NCBI RefSeq assembly: GCF_021117295.1
Contig: NZ_CP088247.1
Coordinates: forward strand, 3,115,001-3,179,000
Direction of reading: 5' to 3'
DNA: 64,000 nt
DNA from: Methylorubrum sp. B1-46
Lineage (GTDB): Bacteria; Pseudomonadota; Alphaproteobacteria; Rhizobiales; Beijerinckiaceae
Shown here: positions 14,526 through 21,314 of the stretch, piece after piece
Position numbering within the stretch: the first letter of the stretch is position 1
Layout: every line of letters starts with the position of its first letter
The notes under the pieces: model-generated
Told to the model about the DNA's origin: nothing
Database searches by the model: none
What the model saw: only the letters and a program-made list of their open reading frames with translations
Made by a program: the position numbers and the translations under genes

Positions 14526-14612
14526 GGGGACGACTTCAAACGACGACGGTGGCGCCCGCCTACGACAGCGCGGCGCTTTCGCCAACTCGCGGCCTGACCT
14601 CCAAGGCGGCGA

Positions 14613-15659
14613 TCAATGCCCGAACGGCGAGGCCGCCACCACGCGGACCGGGACGAACCCCTCGCCGCGCGAGACGACCGGCGCGAAGCCCGTGGAGGCC
14701 ATGTCGGTCCGCAGCTTCATGGTTTGCGCTTCGGCCACGCGCAGGCGGCGGGCTCCGGATCGCGAAGCGCGCAGCACCTCCTGGAACGCGGCTTGCGCCG
14801 TATCGCGACGCAGGGCTCCGACCCGCTCCTCGATGGCCCCGCGGCCGCGCTGACTCAGGGCCGCGACCCGGTAATCGACGAGCTTCGGCCCCGCGCGGGA
14901 GAGGCTGGCGACGAGATCGGCGCCCTCTTCCGAGGCCACTACATCGCCTGGGCGCAGGGTGCGGTCGTCGGCCAGAGGTATCAGCGGTCCCGCAACACCC
15001 GACGGCTGGCACGAGCAGTTCTCGACGCGGGTGCGGCGATAGAGATTGGCCGAGGCGGTGCGCAGGTAAGGTCGGCCGTCGAGACCGGCCGATTGCTCCA
15101 TCTCGAACCGTCCCGGCGCCAAGGTGAACAGGTCGGTCTGCGCATTCGGGCAGGCAGCGGCGCAGGCGGCCGCGTGAACGGCAAGATCTGCCCGCGCCTG
15201 CAGGCGGCCCAGGGGAAACACGTAGCCGTCGCAGCGGCGCACGCAGACGGTCCGCGTTCCGGCGGCGAAAGCGGCGGCGGAGACTACCGCCCGCTCCCGG
15301 CGGCTTGGCCGCACCGGACGTCCATCGAGGCGCGGCGTGCGCTGTACGAAGCGCTGCCCGGCGGCGGGCCGGGTATCGGGCAGCGATGCGTAACGACGGG
15401 GCGCCCTGGGCACGGACCTCGCGACGGGCTCGGGGGCAGCCCCTGCACCAGGGAAGATCGCTTCGAACAATCCGTTGAATAGCCCGCGCTCGGAAGCCCG
15501 CACCATTGTCGCCGCACTCGTCGCGCCGATGCCGATCAGCAGGCCAACGACGGCAGCTGCGAGGAAGCGTCGGCGCGGCCACCGGGTTGGCGGCACCGGG
15601 GCCCGACCGGCGGCGCCTCTCGCCATCGACGTTCCAGGCTTACGCTTGCCGAACTCCAT
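14613..15659 (-). CDS. DUF2865-domain secreted/anchored protein
   Basis: A 348-residue protein with an N-terminal membrane segment (RRFLAAAVVGLLIGIGATSAATM, about 30-52) after a basic stretch, so it is anchored or exported. The DUF2865 hallmark is clear: TVCVRRCDGYVFPLG (about 137-151), followed by a cysteine-rich block with CAAACPNAQTDLFTL and later ENCSCQPS. The cysteine pattern suggests disulfides in the periplasm. The function of DUF2865 proteins, common in Hyphomicrobiales, is unknown. The last ~80 residues are a variable Arg-rich region ending FGH. Confidence 0.85.
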   Translation of the reverse strand: MEFGKRKPGTSMARGAAGRAPVPPTRWPRRRFLAAAVVGLLIGIGATSAATMVRASERGLFNGLFEAIFPGAGAAPEPVARSVPRAPRRYASLPDTRPAAGQRFVQRTPRLDGRPVRPSRRERAVVSAAAFAAGTRTVCVRRCDGYVFPLGRLQARADLAVHAAACAAACPNAQTDLFTLAPGRFEMEQSAGLDGRPYLRTASANLYRRTRVENCSCQPSGVAGPLIPLADDRTLRPGDVVASEEGADLVASLSRAGPKLVDYRVAALSQRGRGAIEERVGALRRDTAQAAFQEVLRASRSGARRLRVAEAQTMKLRTDMASTGFAPVVSRGEGFVPVRVVAASPFGH

Positions 15660-15927
15660 CCCCGCCGCCCCTTCGCTCCGGCGCGTGCGAGTGTGTCCGC
15701 TCTCGAAGCAAGACCAGCCGAACGGATCGCCCGGCTCTCAGCTAGGCCGCTGGTCGTGGTGGTGACAATTTCGGAAGACCACGCAGATACGGGCGAAAGG
15801 CGTCGTCTTGCACGGGGAATTAGCTTTTCCCTCTGGGAAGAGACCGAAGATCAGACGCGTTCAGGCCAGCGCGGCACCACGTCCAAACCGGCGACCGTGC
15901 GGCGATCGGCGGACCGTCGAATGCCAA
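15660..15927. other. Intergenic stretch with no supported gene
   Basis: Between the start of the DUF2865 gene and the terminator of the 48-residue stress gene, both on the minus strand. Open frames here have no family features. It presumably holds the DUF2865 promoter; I see no consensus element. Confidence 0.4.
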
Positions 15928-15929
15928 GA

Positions 15930-15958
15930 AAAAAGCGCCGCCCGAAGGGACGACGCTG
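15930..15958 (-). terminator. Intrinsic terminator of the 48-residue stress gene
   Basis: On the minus strand GCGTCGTCC pairs with GGGCGGCGC through two G-U pairs around a small loop, followed by TTTTTT. It ends the transcript of the small gene whose stop is at 16014, about 55 bases upstream on that strand. Confidence 0.7.
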
Positions 15959-16013
15959 AGATTGATCGCCTCACAGCGATCGAAGAAATGGGTCAACGGC
16001 GTGGCTGCCTGCC

Positions 16014-16160
16014 TCAGCGGCGGCGAGCGGATTTCACCCGGACGGGAACAGGCTGCAGGACCGGCTGCGGCGCGAGCGACGACACGAGTCGGGCGGCGGC
16101 CTCCAAGACAGCTTTCACCTGTGCAGCACCGGGAACTAAGGGCTTTTTCTGTGCGGGCAC
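16014..16160 (-). CDS. 48-residue basic protein, EcfG-controlled transcription unit
   Basis: A 48-residue protein starting at GTG (position 16160): VPAQKKPLVPGAAQVK, then an Ala/Val/Leu-rich amphipathic segment (AVLEAAARLVSSLAP) and a basic tail ending RVKSARRR. No family is recognised. The gene is well delimited. A perfect minus-strand GGAAC-N17-CGTT promoter lies at 16220-16245, AAGGAGG is placed eight bases before the GTG, and an intrinsic terminator follows the stop. The frame is open upstream to an ATG at 16289, but that start lies upstream of the promoter and so would not be on the transcript. Its basic, Ala-rich character suggests nucleic acid binding, which is a guess. Confidence 0.6.
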   Translation of the reverse strand: MPAQKKPLVPGAAQVKAVLEAAARLVSSLAPQPVLQPVPVRVKSARRR

Positions 16161-16219
16161 GCCAGAGGCCTCCTTCACATCATCAAGTCTGGTCGTCGTC
16201 TTACCGTAAGATGGTGACG

Positions 16220-16245
16220 AACGGCCGGCTTTGCCAGTCGGTTCC
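16220..16245 (-). promoter_or_regulatory. Perfect EcfG promoter, minus strand
   Basis: Minus strand: GGAAC, 17 bases, CGTT, an exact match to the alphaproteobacterial general-stress sigma (EcfG) consensus. It drives the 48-residue gene, whose GTG lies about 60 bases downstream. It is paired divergently with the promoter at 16308. Confidence 0.8.
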
Positions 16246-16307
16246 GAGAGCCTGCGACCGTCGCACGCGGTTCGTAATAAACTCTTCACGCCATCGTGGC
16301 GGCAAAA

Positions 16308-16333
16308 GGAACTTGCGGCGAAAACTTGGCGTT
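16308..16333 (+). promoter_or_regulatory. Perfect EcfG promoter for the DUF1328 gene
   Basis: GGAAC (16308-16312), 17 bases, CGTT (16330-16333), an exact EcfG consensus match. The DUF1328 start codon is 57 bases downstream. Confidence 0.82.
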
Positions 16334-16389
16334 ATTGCTTCCAAGAGGCGGCGGCACGGGCCGCGCCAGTTGTTGGAAGGAAGTTCGAC

Positions 16390-16566
16390 ATGCTCGGGTG
16401 GGCAGTTACGTTCCTGGTGGTTGCCCTCGTTGCAGCCCTGCTGGGCTTCGGCGGCATCGCCGGCACGGCCATGGAGGCCGCCAAGCTCGTGTTCTTCGTC
16501 GCAATCGTCCTGTTCGCGATCTCGGCCGTCATCGGCCTGATGCGCGGCCGTTCGACGACCTTGTGA
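16390..16566 (+). CDS. DUF1328-family small membrane protein
   Basis: A 58-residue protein with two transmembrane helices: [24 protein letters not shown] (approximately 2-25) and an [21 protein letters not shown] segment, with a short basic tail. It matches DUF1328/YtjA-like proteins, which are often stress- or stationary-phase-induced and of unknown function. The ATG at 16390 has GGAAGG upstream and gives the standard length. The frame extends upstream without similarity. Control by the general stress response is strongly implied by the perfect promoter at 16308-16333. Confidence 0.88.
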   Translation: MLGWAVTFLVVALVAALLGFGGIAGTAMEAAKLVFFVAIVLFAISAVIGLMRGRSTTL

Positions 16567-16581
16567 CCCTCGCCTGACAAA

Positions 16582-16610
16582 CGAGCCGCCCCGATCCCGG
16601 GTGCGGCTCG
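16582..16610. terminator. Strong hairpin between convergent DUF1328 and nepR genes
   Basis: Arms CGAGCCGC / GCGGCTCG around a 13-base GC-rich loop that can itself pair. It lies between two convergent genes, so it may stop both transcripts. No T-tract follows on either strand, so its efficiency as a terminator is uncertain. Confidence 0.45.
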
Positions 16611-16639
16611 AACCGTTCGACCGGCATCACGAGACAGCG

Positions 16640-16861
16640 TCAGGGGCCGCTCGGCTCCCCCGTTTTCGGCCCGTCATCCTCAAGCCGCGCGATCAGATCG
16701 CGGAAATGGTCGGGGATTGGCTGCTGCACGACGGAATCGTACATCGCGCGCAGGTGGCTTCCGATGCGACGCTGCGTCTGGTCATTCAGACCGTTGTCGC
16801 CACGCACCCGAGTGGGCCGGTCCCCGGAAGGGAACGTGCCGGCCGGCTCGTCCTCGTTCAT
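16640..16861 (-). CDS. nepR: Anti-sigma factor NepR
   Basis: NepR holds the general-stress sigma factor EcfG inactive. Phosphorylated PhyR binds NepR and frees EcfG. The 73-residue product has the family core LNDQTQRRIGSHLRAMYDSV followed by VQQPIPDHFRDLIARLED, i.e. two predicted helices (about 29-43 and 50-62) flanked by variable acidic/Pro-rich tails. The position, divergent from phyR, is the common alphaproteobacterial arrangement. The ATG at 16861 (MNEDEPAGTF) has an AAGGGGA Shine-Dalgarno. A perfect EcfG promoter lies 75 bases upstream, giving negative feedback. The sigma gene ecfG is not adjacent here. Confidence 0.92.
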   Translation of the reverse strand: MNEDEPAGTFPSGDRPTRVRGDNGLNDQTQRRIGSHLRAMYDSVVQQPIPDHFRDLIARLEDDGPKTGEPSGP

Positions 16862-16935
16862 GCTTCTAAGATCCCCTTGCCGCCACATCCGCCGCGATTG
16901 TCTTGCAGCTTGACATGAGTCATGGCTGCAGCAGC

Positions 16936-16960
16936 AACGCGGCCATGCGGCCAGGGTTCC
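16936..16960 (-). promoter_or_regulatory. Perfect EcfG promoter for nepR
   Basis: Minus strand: GGAAC (16960-16956), 16 bases, CGTT (16939-16936), an exact match. It points to nepR with a leader of about 70 bases. Only 10 bases separate it from the oppositely oriented phyR promoter. Confidence 0.83.
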
Positions 16961-16970
16961 GCATGGGCCA

Positions 16971-16995
16971 GGAACGGACGTCGAGCCCCCGCGTT
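16971..16995 (+). promoter_or_regulatory. Perfect EcfG promoter for phyR
   Basis: GGAAC (16971-16975), 16 bases, CGTT (16992-16995), an exact match, 44 bases before the phyR ATG. Autoregulation of phyR by the sigma factor it releases is known in this pathway. Confidence 0.85.
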
Positions 16996-17039
16996 AGGGG
17001 CGCATCGATAACGAAGAGCGAAGAGGCTCAGGGGAACTC

Positions 17040-17843
17040 ATGTCGACAGCACAACTGGTCGTGCAGCACCTTCCGTACCTGCGCCGTTATGCGCGCGCGC
17101 TCACGGGCAGTCAGGTGGCCGGCGACGCCTACGTCGCCGCGACACTCGAAACGCTGGTCAACGAGCCTGAGACCCTGGGTCGCAGCACGAATGTCAAGGC
17201 CGACCTCTTCCGCGTCTTCACGCGGATCTGGAACTCGCTGTCCGTCAATGGTCACAGCGATCAGGTGCAGCACGACCTGCCGGCCGAAGTCCGGCTCGGC
17301 CAGATCACGCCACTGCCGCGTCAGGCCTTCCTGCTTTCATGTCTCGAAGGCTTCTCCGAGGAAGATGCGGGCGTGATCCTCGACGTGGACGTGAACAAGG
17401 TGCGCGATCTCGTGGACGAGGCGGGACGCGAACTCGCGGCCGACATGGCGACCGAGATCCTCATCATCGAGGACGAGCCGCTCATCGCCATGGATCTCGA
17501 AGCCCTGGTGGAAGGGCTCGGACACAATGTCATCGGCGTGGCGCGCACCCGGAGCGAGGCGGTCAAGATCGCCTCCGAGAGCAAACGTCCCGGCCTGATC
17601 CTCGCCGACATCCAGCTCGCCGACGGCTCGTCGGGCCTGGATGCGGTCAACGATCTACTGAAGACCTTCGAAGTGCCGGTGATCTTCATCACGGCCTACC
17701 CGGAGCGCTTCCTCACCGGCGAGCGGCCCGAGCCGGCCTTCCTTATCGCCAAGCCGTTCCAGCCCGCCAACGTCTCGGCGGTGATCAGTCAGGCGCTGTT
17801 CTTCCAGCAGAGCGCGCGCCGCCGTGAGGCGCACAACGCCTGA
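17040..17843 (+). CDS. phyR: General stress response regulator PhyR
   Basis: PhyR is the partner-switch response regulator of the alphaproteobacterial general stress response. The 267-residue product has a sigma-factor-like domain (about 1-132; LPYLRRYARALTGSQVAGDAY resembles region 2 and ALSxx-type helices resemble region 4) that mimics EcfG. A C-terminal receiver (about 138-255) carries the acidic pair E144/D145 in IIEDEPLIAMD, phospho-acceptor D190 in LILADIQLADG, threonine in VIFITAYPE and lysine in LIAKPFQP. The D190 position equals that reported for Methylobacterium PhyR. The gene is divergent from nepR, preceded by a perfect EcfG promoter and followed by a strong terminator. Confidence 0.97.
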   Translation: MSTAQLVVQHLPYLRRYARALTGSQVAGDAYVAATLETLVNEPETLGRSTNVKADLFRVFTRIWNSLSVNGHSDQVQHDLPAEVRLGQITPLPRQAFLLSCLEGFSEEDAGVILDVDVNKVRDLVDEAGRELAADMATEILIIEDEPLIAMDLEALVEGLGHNVIGVARTRSEAVKIASESKRPGLILADIQLADGSSGLDAVNDLLKTFEVPVIFITAYPERFLTGERPEPAFLIAKPFQPANVSAVISQALFFQQSARRREAHNA

Positions 17844-17867
17844 GCCGACTTCCGACGCTTTCGAAAG

Positions 17868-17897
17868 GGCGCTGGCCGCAAGGCCGGTGCCTTTTTT
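17868..17897 (+). terminator. Intrinsic terminator of phyR
   Basis: Ten-base-pair stem GGCGCTGGCC / GGCCGGTGCC (two G-U pairs) with a GCAA tetraloop, then TTTTTT. It begins 25 bases after the phyR stop. Confidence 0.9.
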
Positions 17898-17962
17898 CTT
17901 GGCAGCACCCGAGGCTCTCGGAGCGACCCACGCCCATCCCAGCCGCACGCCACTCGAGCAAG

Positions 17963-17993
17963 AAAAAACGGGCCGGACCATTGTCCGACCCGT
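17963..17993 (-). terminator. Intrinsic terminator of the candidate small RNA
   Basis: Minus strand: ACGGGTCGGAC, loop AATG, GTCCGGCCCGT with a single mismatch, followed by TTTTTT. It would stop any longer minus-strand frame drawn through this region and faces the phyR terminator. Confidence 0.8.
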
Positions 17994-18050
17994 GAAGAGG
18001 TTCCGGCCGATGCACAAGGGGAATGCGGGGAGGACCAGGTGGCCGGGTGC
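17963..18050 (-). ncRNA. Candidate EcfG-dependent small RNA with C-rich loop (GsrN-like)
   Basis: A transcription unit with no credible open frame: a perfect minus-strand EcfG promoter (18057-18081), then ~88 bases, then an intrinsic terminator with TTTTTT (17963-17993). The predicted RNA has a 5' stem (GCACCCGGCC pairing with segments of GTGCATCGGCCGG) enclosing a loop with UCCUCCCC and UUCCCC, which are anti-Shine-Dalgarno-like sequences. The terminator stem is ACGGGTCGGAC / GTCCGGCCCGT. This plan resembles GsrN, the sigma-T-dependent stress RNA of Caulobacter, which also has a C-rich 5' loop and a terminator. I infer function from architecture only. The transcript start is estimated from the -10 element. 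Confidence 0.6.
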
Positions 18051-18056
18051 TTCATC

Positions 18057-18081
18057 AACGAATGTCGGCCGCCTGAGTTCC
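18057..18081 (-). promoter_or_regulatory. Perfect EcfG promoter for the candidate small RNA
   Basis: Minus strand: GGAAC (18081-18077), 16 bases, CGTT (18060-18057), an exact match. No start codon with a ribosome binding site follows before the terminator at 17993. Confidence 0.75.
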
Positions 18082-18223
18082 GGAAGCCACACCGAAACGC
18101 CGGTTTTCCATCCACAGGTGCCTTTATGCCACGTCCATGCCGATTCGCCGTCTCGGGGTACCAAGCCAGAGAGATCAGCGATTGAGGCAATAATACTGAC
18201 TTGATCCGAAGCGGGACAGTGAA

Positions 18224-18249
18224 GGAACCGGCGATCCGAAAGCAGCGTT
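18224..18249 (+). promoter_or_regulatory. Perfect EcfG promoter for the 120-residue exported protein
   Basis: GGAAC (18224-18228), 17 bases, CGTT (18246-18249), an exact match. The ATG of the next gene is 40 bases downstream. Confidence 0.8.
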
Positions 18250-18289
18250 GTGCTAACAACCTGTCAAGCTCCCATCGGAGATCGCAAAG

Positions 18290-18652
18290 ATGCTTCGGAC
18301 CGGCTTCGTCCTCGGTGTGAGTGTTCCCGCTGCGATCCTGACCCTGATTCTGCTGCCGGCCGTGCGGCAGGAGGCGGATGCGATGGGCGCTCCGACCGCT
18401 CCGCGCCTCGCCTACGAGACGCCCGCAACGCCCCTGCCGGGCATGCGCCCCTACTCCACGGCCCTTTCCCCGATCCATGTCGCGACGGCTCCGCGCCCGT
18501 CAACGCGCACGGAGACCGTGCCGACCCGCTCGGCGCAGGAGGAGCTTCCGGCAAAGCCCCGCCGCCTGACGAAGGAAGGCTGCGAGATCCCGCTTAGCTC
18601 TCTCGTCGGACCCGAGGCACGCCGCATGGTGCCCGGCCGCTGCATGACCTGA
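18290..18652 (+). CDS. Small exported or anchored stress protein, hypothetical
   Basis: A 120-residue protein with an N-terminal hydrophobic segment (GFVLGVSVPAAILTLILLP, about 5-23) that is a signal peptide or anchor, then a Pro/Thr/Ala/Arg-rich low-complexity region. It ends in a short conserved-looking C-terminus with two cysteines: EGCEIPLSSLVGPEARR and GRCMT, which could form one disulfide. No family is recognised. A CGGAG Shine-Dalgarno precedes the ATG, and a perfect EcfG promoter sits at 18224-18249, so it is probably part of the general stress regulon. It is convergent with the YkgJ-type gene. Confidence 0.75.
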   Translation: MLRTGFVLGVSVPAAILTLILLPAVRQEADAMGAPTAPRLAYETPATPLPGMRPYSTALSPIHVATAPRPSTRTETVPTRSAQEELPAKPRRLTKEGCEIPLSSLVGPEARRMVPGRCMT

Positions 18653-18673
18653 TCGATCCGGGTCGGTCGGACA

Positions 18674-19213
18674 TCAGGCCGGCTGGGAGACCTTCTCCAC
18701 GTCCGCGGTCGGTCCCGCCGGCCCCATCCGCTCGCGCGCCACGAGCCGATCGCCCGGCGCGAAGGTGCCCAGCGGCACGTCACGGTCCGGCAGGACGACT
18801 GTCGTCAGCGCGTTGACGTGGACGAGCACGTAGCGCCTCTGCGGCAGCGAGGCCGCCGCCCATCGCCGCAACTGGTCATGATAAGGCGCACGCTTCCACG
18901 CACCCGCCTGGCCTGGATCGACCTGCACGTTCAGGAACCGCGTCACCGGGTCGAGGCTGAGCACCATCTTGGCCCGGTCCGGCCGCCACTCGGGCCCGAT
19001 CCAGGCTTCCGTCATCCAGAGGCAGTGGAAGGCCCGGCAATGGTCGGGCCGCTCCGCGTGGATGCCGCATCCGCCGCCCGTACGGACATGCCGGCACCAC
19101 CGTCCCGCCGGACTCTCGACCGCGGGCACGTCGTAGACCTTGCAGCAGAGCGTGCAGGGACCGCAGGCACGGCCCGGAGCGGGTGCGGCGACGAAGGTGG
19201 CCGGATCGAGCAT
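18674..19213 (-). CDS. YkgJ-type zinc/iron-chelating cluster protein
   Basis: A 179-residue protein with the YkgJ cysteine pattern: CGPCTLCCKVYDVPA near residues 17-31, then WCRHVRTGGGCGIHAERPDHCRAFHC (cysteine positions ~40-64). Such cysteine clusters are predicted to bind zinc or an iron-sulfur cluster, and the biochemical role is unknown. The C-terminal half (about 75-179) has no recognised domain. The ATG at 19213 (MLDPATF) gives the family start. It faces the 120-residue stress gene and is divergent from the aminotransferase. Confidence 0.85.
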   Translation of the reverse strand: MLDPATFVAAPAPGRACGPCTLCCKVYDVPAVESPAGRWCRHVRTGGGCGIHAERPDHCRAFHCLWMTEAWIGPEWRPDRAKMVLSLDPVTRFLNVQVDPGQAGAWKRAPYHDQLRRWAAASLPQRRYVLVHVNALTTVVLPDRDVPLGTFAPGDRLVARERMGPAGPTADVEKVSQPA

Positions 19214-19334
19214 CGCGAGCGGTCGTTGCGTCTTCGTGGAAAGCGGGCGGCGCCTTCCTGAGGGAGATTGCGGCCGTTAGTGTGGCGGCGCTGCCGGCGC
19301 ATCCTGTCGGCGTAGTCTTTACGGCTGCCGCATC

Positions 19335-20726
19335 ATGCTGTCGAACATCGCCGCCCGCGACGTCGAGACCCTGATCCACCCCTACACCAACCTCTCGACC
19401 TTCCGCGAGACCGGTCCCCTGGTGCTGGAACGGGGTCACGGCGTCTGGGTCTACGACACCGACGGGCGTCCTTACCTCGAAGGCATGGCCGGGCTGTGGT
19501 GCACCGCCCTCGGCTACGGCAACGAGGAACTGGTCGAGGCCGCCGCCGAGCAGATGGGTCGGCTGCCCTTCGCGCACCTGTTCTCGGGCCGCAGCCACGA
19601 TCCGGCGATCGAGCTGGCCGAGACGCTCAAGGAGCTGATGCCGGTTCCGACCTCGAAGATCTTCTTCACCTCGTCGGGCTCGGAGGCCAACGACGCGCAG
19701 GTCAAGCTGCTCTGGTACATGAACAACGCGCTCGGGCGCTCCCGCAAGAAGAAGATCATCGCCCGCAGGAAGGGCTATCATGGCGTGACCGTCGCCACCG
19801 CCTCGCTCACCGGACTTCCCGCTAACCACGCCGACTGGGACCTGCCGATCCCAGGCTTCCTGCACGCCGCATGCCCGCACCATTACCGCGGCGCCGAGGC
19901 CGGCGAGACCGAGGAAGCCTATTCGCAGCGCCTCGCCGCGGAGCTCGAGGCGCAGATCCTTGCCGAGGACCCCGACACCGTCGCCGCCTTCTTCGCCGAG
20001 CCGGTGATGGGCGCCGGCGGCGCCATCGTGCCGCCCGCCGGCTACTTCCCGGCGATCCAGGCAGTGCTCGACCGCTACGACGTGCGCGTCGTCGCCGACG
20101 AAGTGATCTGCGGCTTCGGCCGCCTCGGCACGTGGTTCGGCAGCGAGGCGCTCGGGATGCGTCCGCACACCCTGTCCTTCGCCAAGGCGTTGACCTCCGG
20201 CTACCTGCCGCTCGGCGGCATCAGCATCGACGAGCCGCTCTACCGAGCGATGCTGGACGAGAGCGTCAAGCTCGGCGGCTTCGGCCACGGTACCACCTAT
20301 TCGGGCCACCCGGTCGCCTGTGCGGTCGCCAACCGCGCGCTCCACATCTATCGGCGCGATCGCATCGTCGAGCGCGCCGCCGAGCAGGCCCCGCATTTCC
20401 AGGCGGCCCTGGCGCGGCTGGCCGATCACCCGCTGGTGGGCGAGGCGCGCGGCATGGGGCTGATCGGCGGCATCGAGATCGTGGCCGACAAGCCCTCAAA
20501 ACGCCAATTCGAGCCGAAAGCAGCCGTGGCGGCGCGCTGCGTCACCTTCGCCCAGGATGAGGGATTGATCGTGCGCTTCCTGGCCGGAGACCGCATCGCC
20601 GTCTGCCCGCCGCTGGTGATCGAGCCGGACGAGATCGACACCCTGTTCGAACGCCTGACCCGCGCCCTCGACCGCACGGCGGCCTGGATCGCCCAGGAAG
20701 GCCTGCAGCCCGGCCCGGCAGCGTGA
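19335..20726 (+). CDS. Class III (omega) PLP-dependent aminotransferase
   Basis: A 463-residue fold-type I aminotransferase of subgroup III. Visible motifs: FFTSSGSEANDAQVKL (phosphate-binding region, ~111-126), VVADEVICGFGRLG (PLP-ring aspartate, ~250-260), SFAKALTSGYLPLGG with Schiff-base Lys284, and GTTYSGHPVACA. The sequence resembles beta-alanine/pyruvate and putrescine/pyruvate-type transaminases more than ornithine or acetylornithine enzymes. The donor amine cannot be fixed. No clearly linked pathway genes are adjacent. The ATG at 19335 gives the family N-terminus. Confidence 0.93.
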   Translation: MLSNIAARDVETLIHPYTNLSTFRETGPLVLERGHGVWVYDTDGRPYLEGMAGLWCTALGYGNEELVEAAAEQMGRLPFAHLFSGRSHDPAIELAETLKELMPVPTSKIFFTSSGSEANDAQVKLLWYMNNALGRSRKKKIIARRKGYHGVTVATASLTGLPANHADWDLPIPGFLHAACPHHYRGAEAGETEEAYSQRLAAELEAQILAEDPDTVAAFFAEPVMGAGGAIVPPAGYFPAIQAVLDRYDVRVVADEVICGFGRLGTWFGSEALGMRPHTLSFAKALTSGYLPLGGISIDEPLYRAMLDESVKLGGFGHGTTYSGHPVACAVANRALHIYRRDRIVERAAEQAPHFQAALARLADHPLVGEARGMGLIGGIEIVADKPSKRQFEPKAAVAARCVTFAQDEGLIVRFLAGDRIAVCPPLVIEPDEIDTLFERLTRALDRTAAWIAQEGLQPGPAA

Positions 20727-21061
20727 AGGCCCGAGCCCTCGGAGCTGGGATCAAGTCGCCGGCTCTTCGGATGTAAATCGACAGAGGGCGTTGCAAGACG
20801 GGCTATAGTGCAGTGCACTAACGCGTGGCTGAAAAGTGACGCGGCCCGTTGCCCGATTTGTCGGCCTGCTCGAATGTCCGGCATTTCGGCTGCCTTAAGC
20901 TTCCGTTCATGTCACCGGATGGATCAAGGATCAGTCGGCATCTTCTCAATCTTGCCACGACGAAGGTGTGTAACGGGCGTCCTCGCCCCGCAAGCGAGGT
21001 ATGAGACCCAGTCGATGCGGCCGCACACCGGCCGTCCCGAAGCGCAAACAGGACAGGACCC
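20727..21061. other. Intergenic region with a 15-bp inverted repeat
   Basis: No supported gene in 335 bases. The notable element is TAGTGCA-G-TGCACTA at 20806-20820, a perfect 7-bp inverted repeat about a central G, of the size of a repressor operator. It is far from both flanking starts, so the gene it serves is unclear. Confidence 0.45.
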
Positions 21062-21277
21062 ATGTACGCCCCCAGCCGAACCCCGACCTTCGCGGCAGAG
21101 CCGGGCAGCGCCGCCCCGGTGACCGTGGCCGGGGATCGCGAGAGCTTCCGCCCCGTGGCCCTCCCGGCGCTGGCCGCCGCCGTCCATGTGAGCCGCAGCG
21201 CGGTCAAGGCGTCCCGCGCCAAGCCGGAAGCCCGGAACGCCTTCCGCTTCGTACATGAGGACGAGCCCGTCGACTGA
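21062..21277 (+). CDS. Small hypothetical protein upstream of the metallophosphoesterase
   Basis: A 71-residue frame starting MYAPSRTPTF, rich in Ala, Pro, Arg and Val, with a helix-like centre (ALAAAVHVSRSAVKASRAK) and an acidic C-terminus (HEDEPVD). No family is recognised. The only ribosome-binding support is the weak ACAGGAC before the ATG. It ends before the preferred start of the phosphoesterase (21315), so the two could be cotranscribed. It may be spurious. Confidence 0.4.
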   Translation: MYAPSRTPTFAAEPGSAAPVTVAGDRESFRPVALPALAAAVHVSRSAVKASRAKPEARNAFRFVHEDEPVD

Positions 21278-21314
21278 GGCTCGGCGCCGCCGCGGCCCCG
21301 TCGGCTCCGGCGGC

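Noticed and set aside
16014..16289. 91-residue version of the small stress gene
   Set aside because: Its ATG lies upstream of the perfect EcfG promoter that serves the unit. The 48-residue GTG start with AAGGAGG fits the transcript better.
17655..18478. Minus-strand frames of 169 and 229 codons across phyR's end and the intergenic region
   Set aside because: They read through two intrinsic terminators and the phyR coding region, with no family features. The region is better explained by a small RNA unit and promoters.
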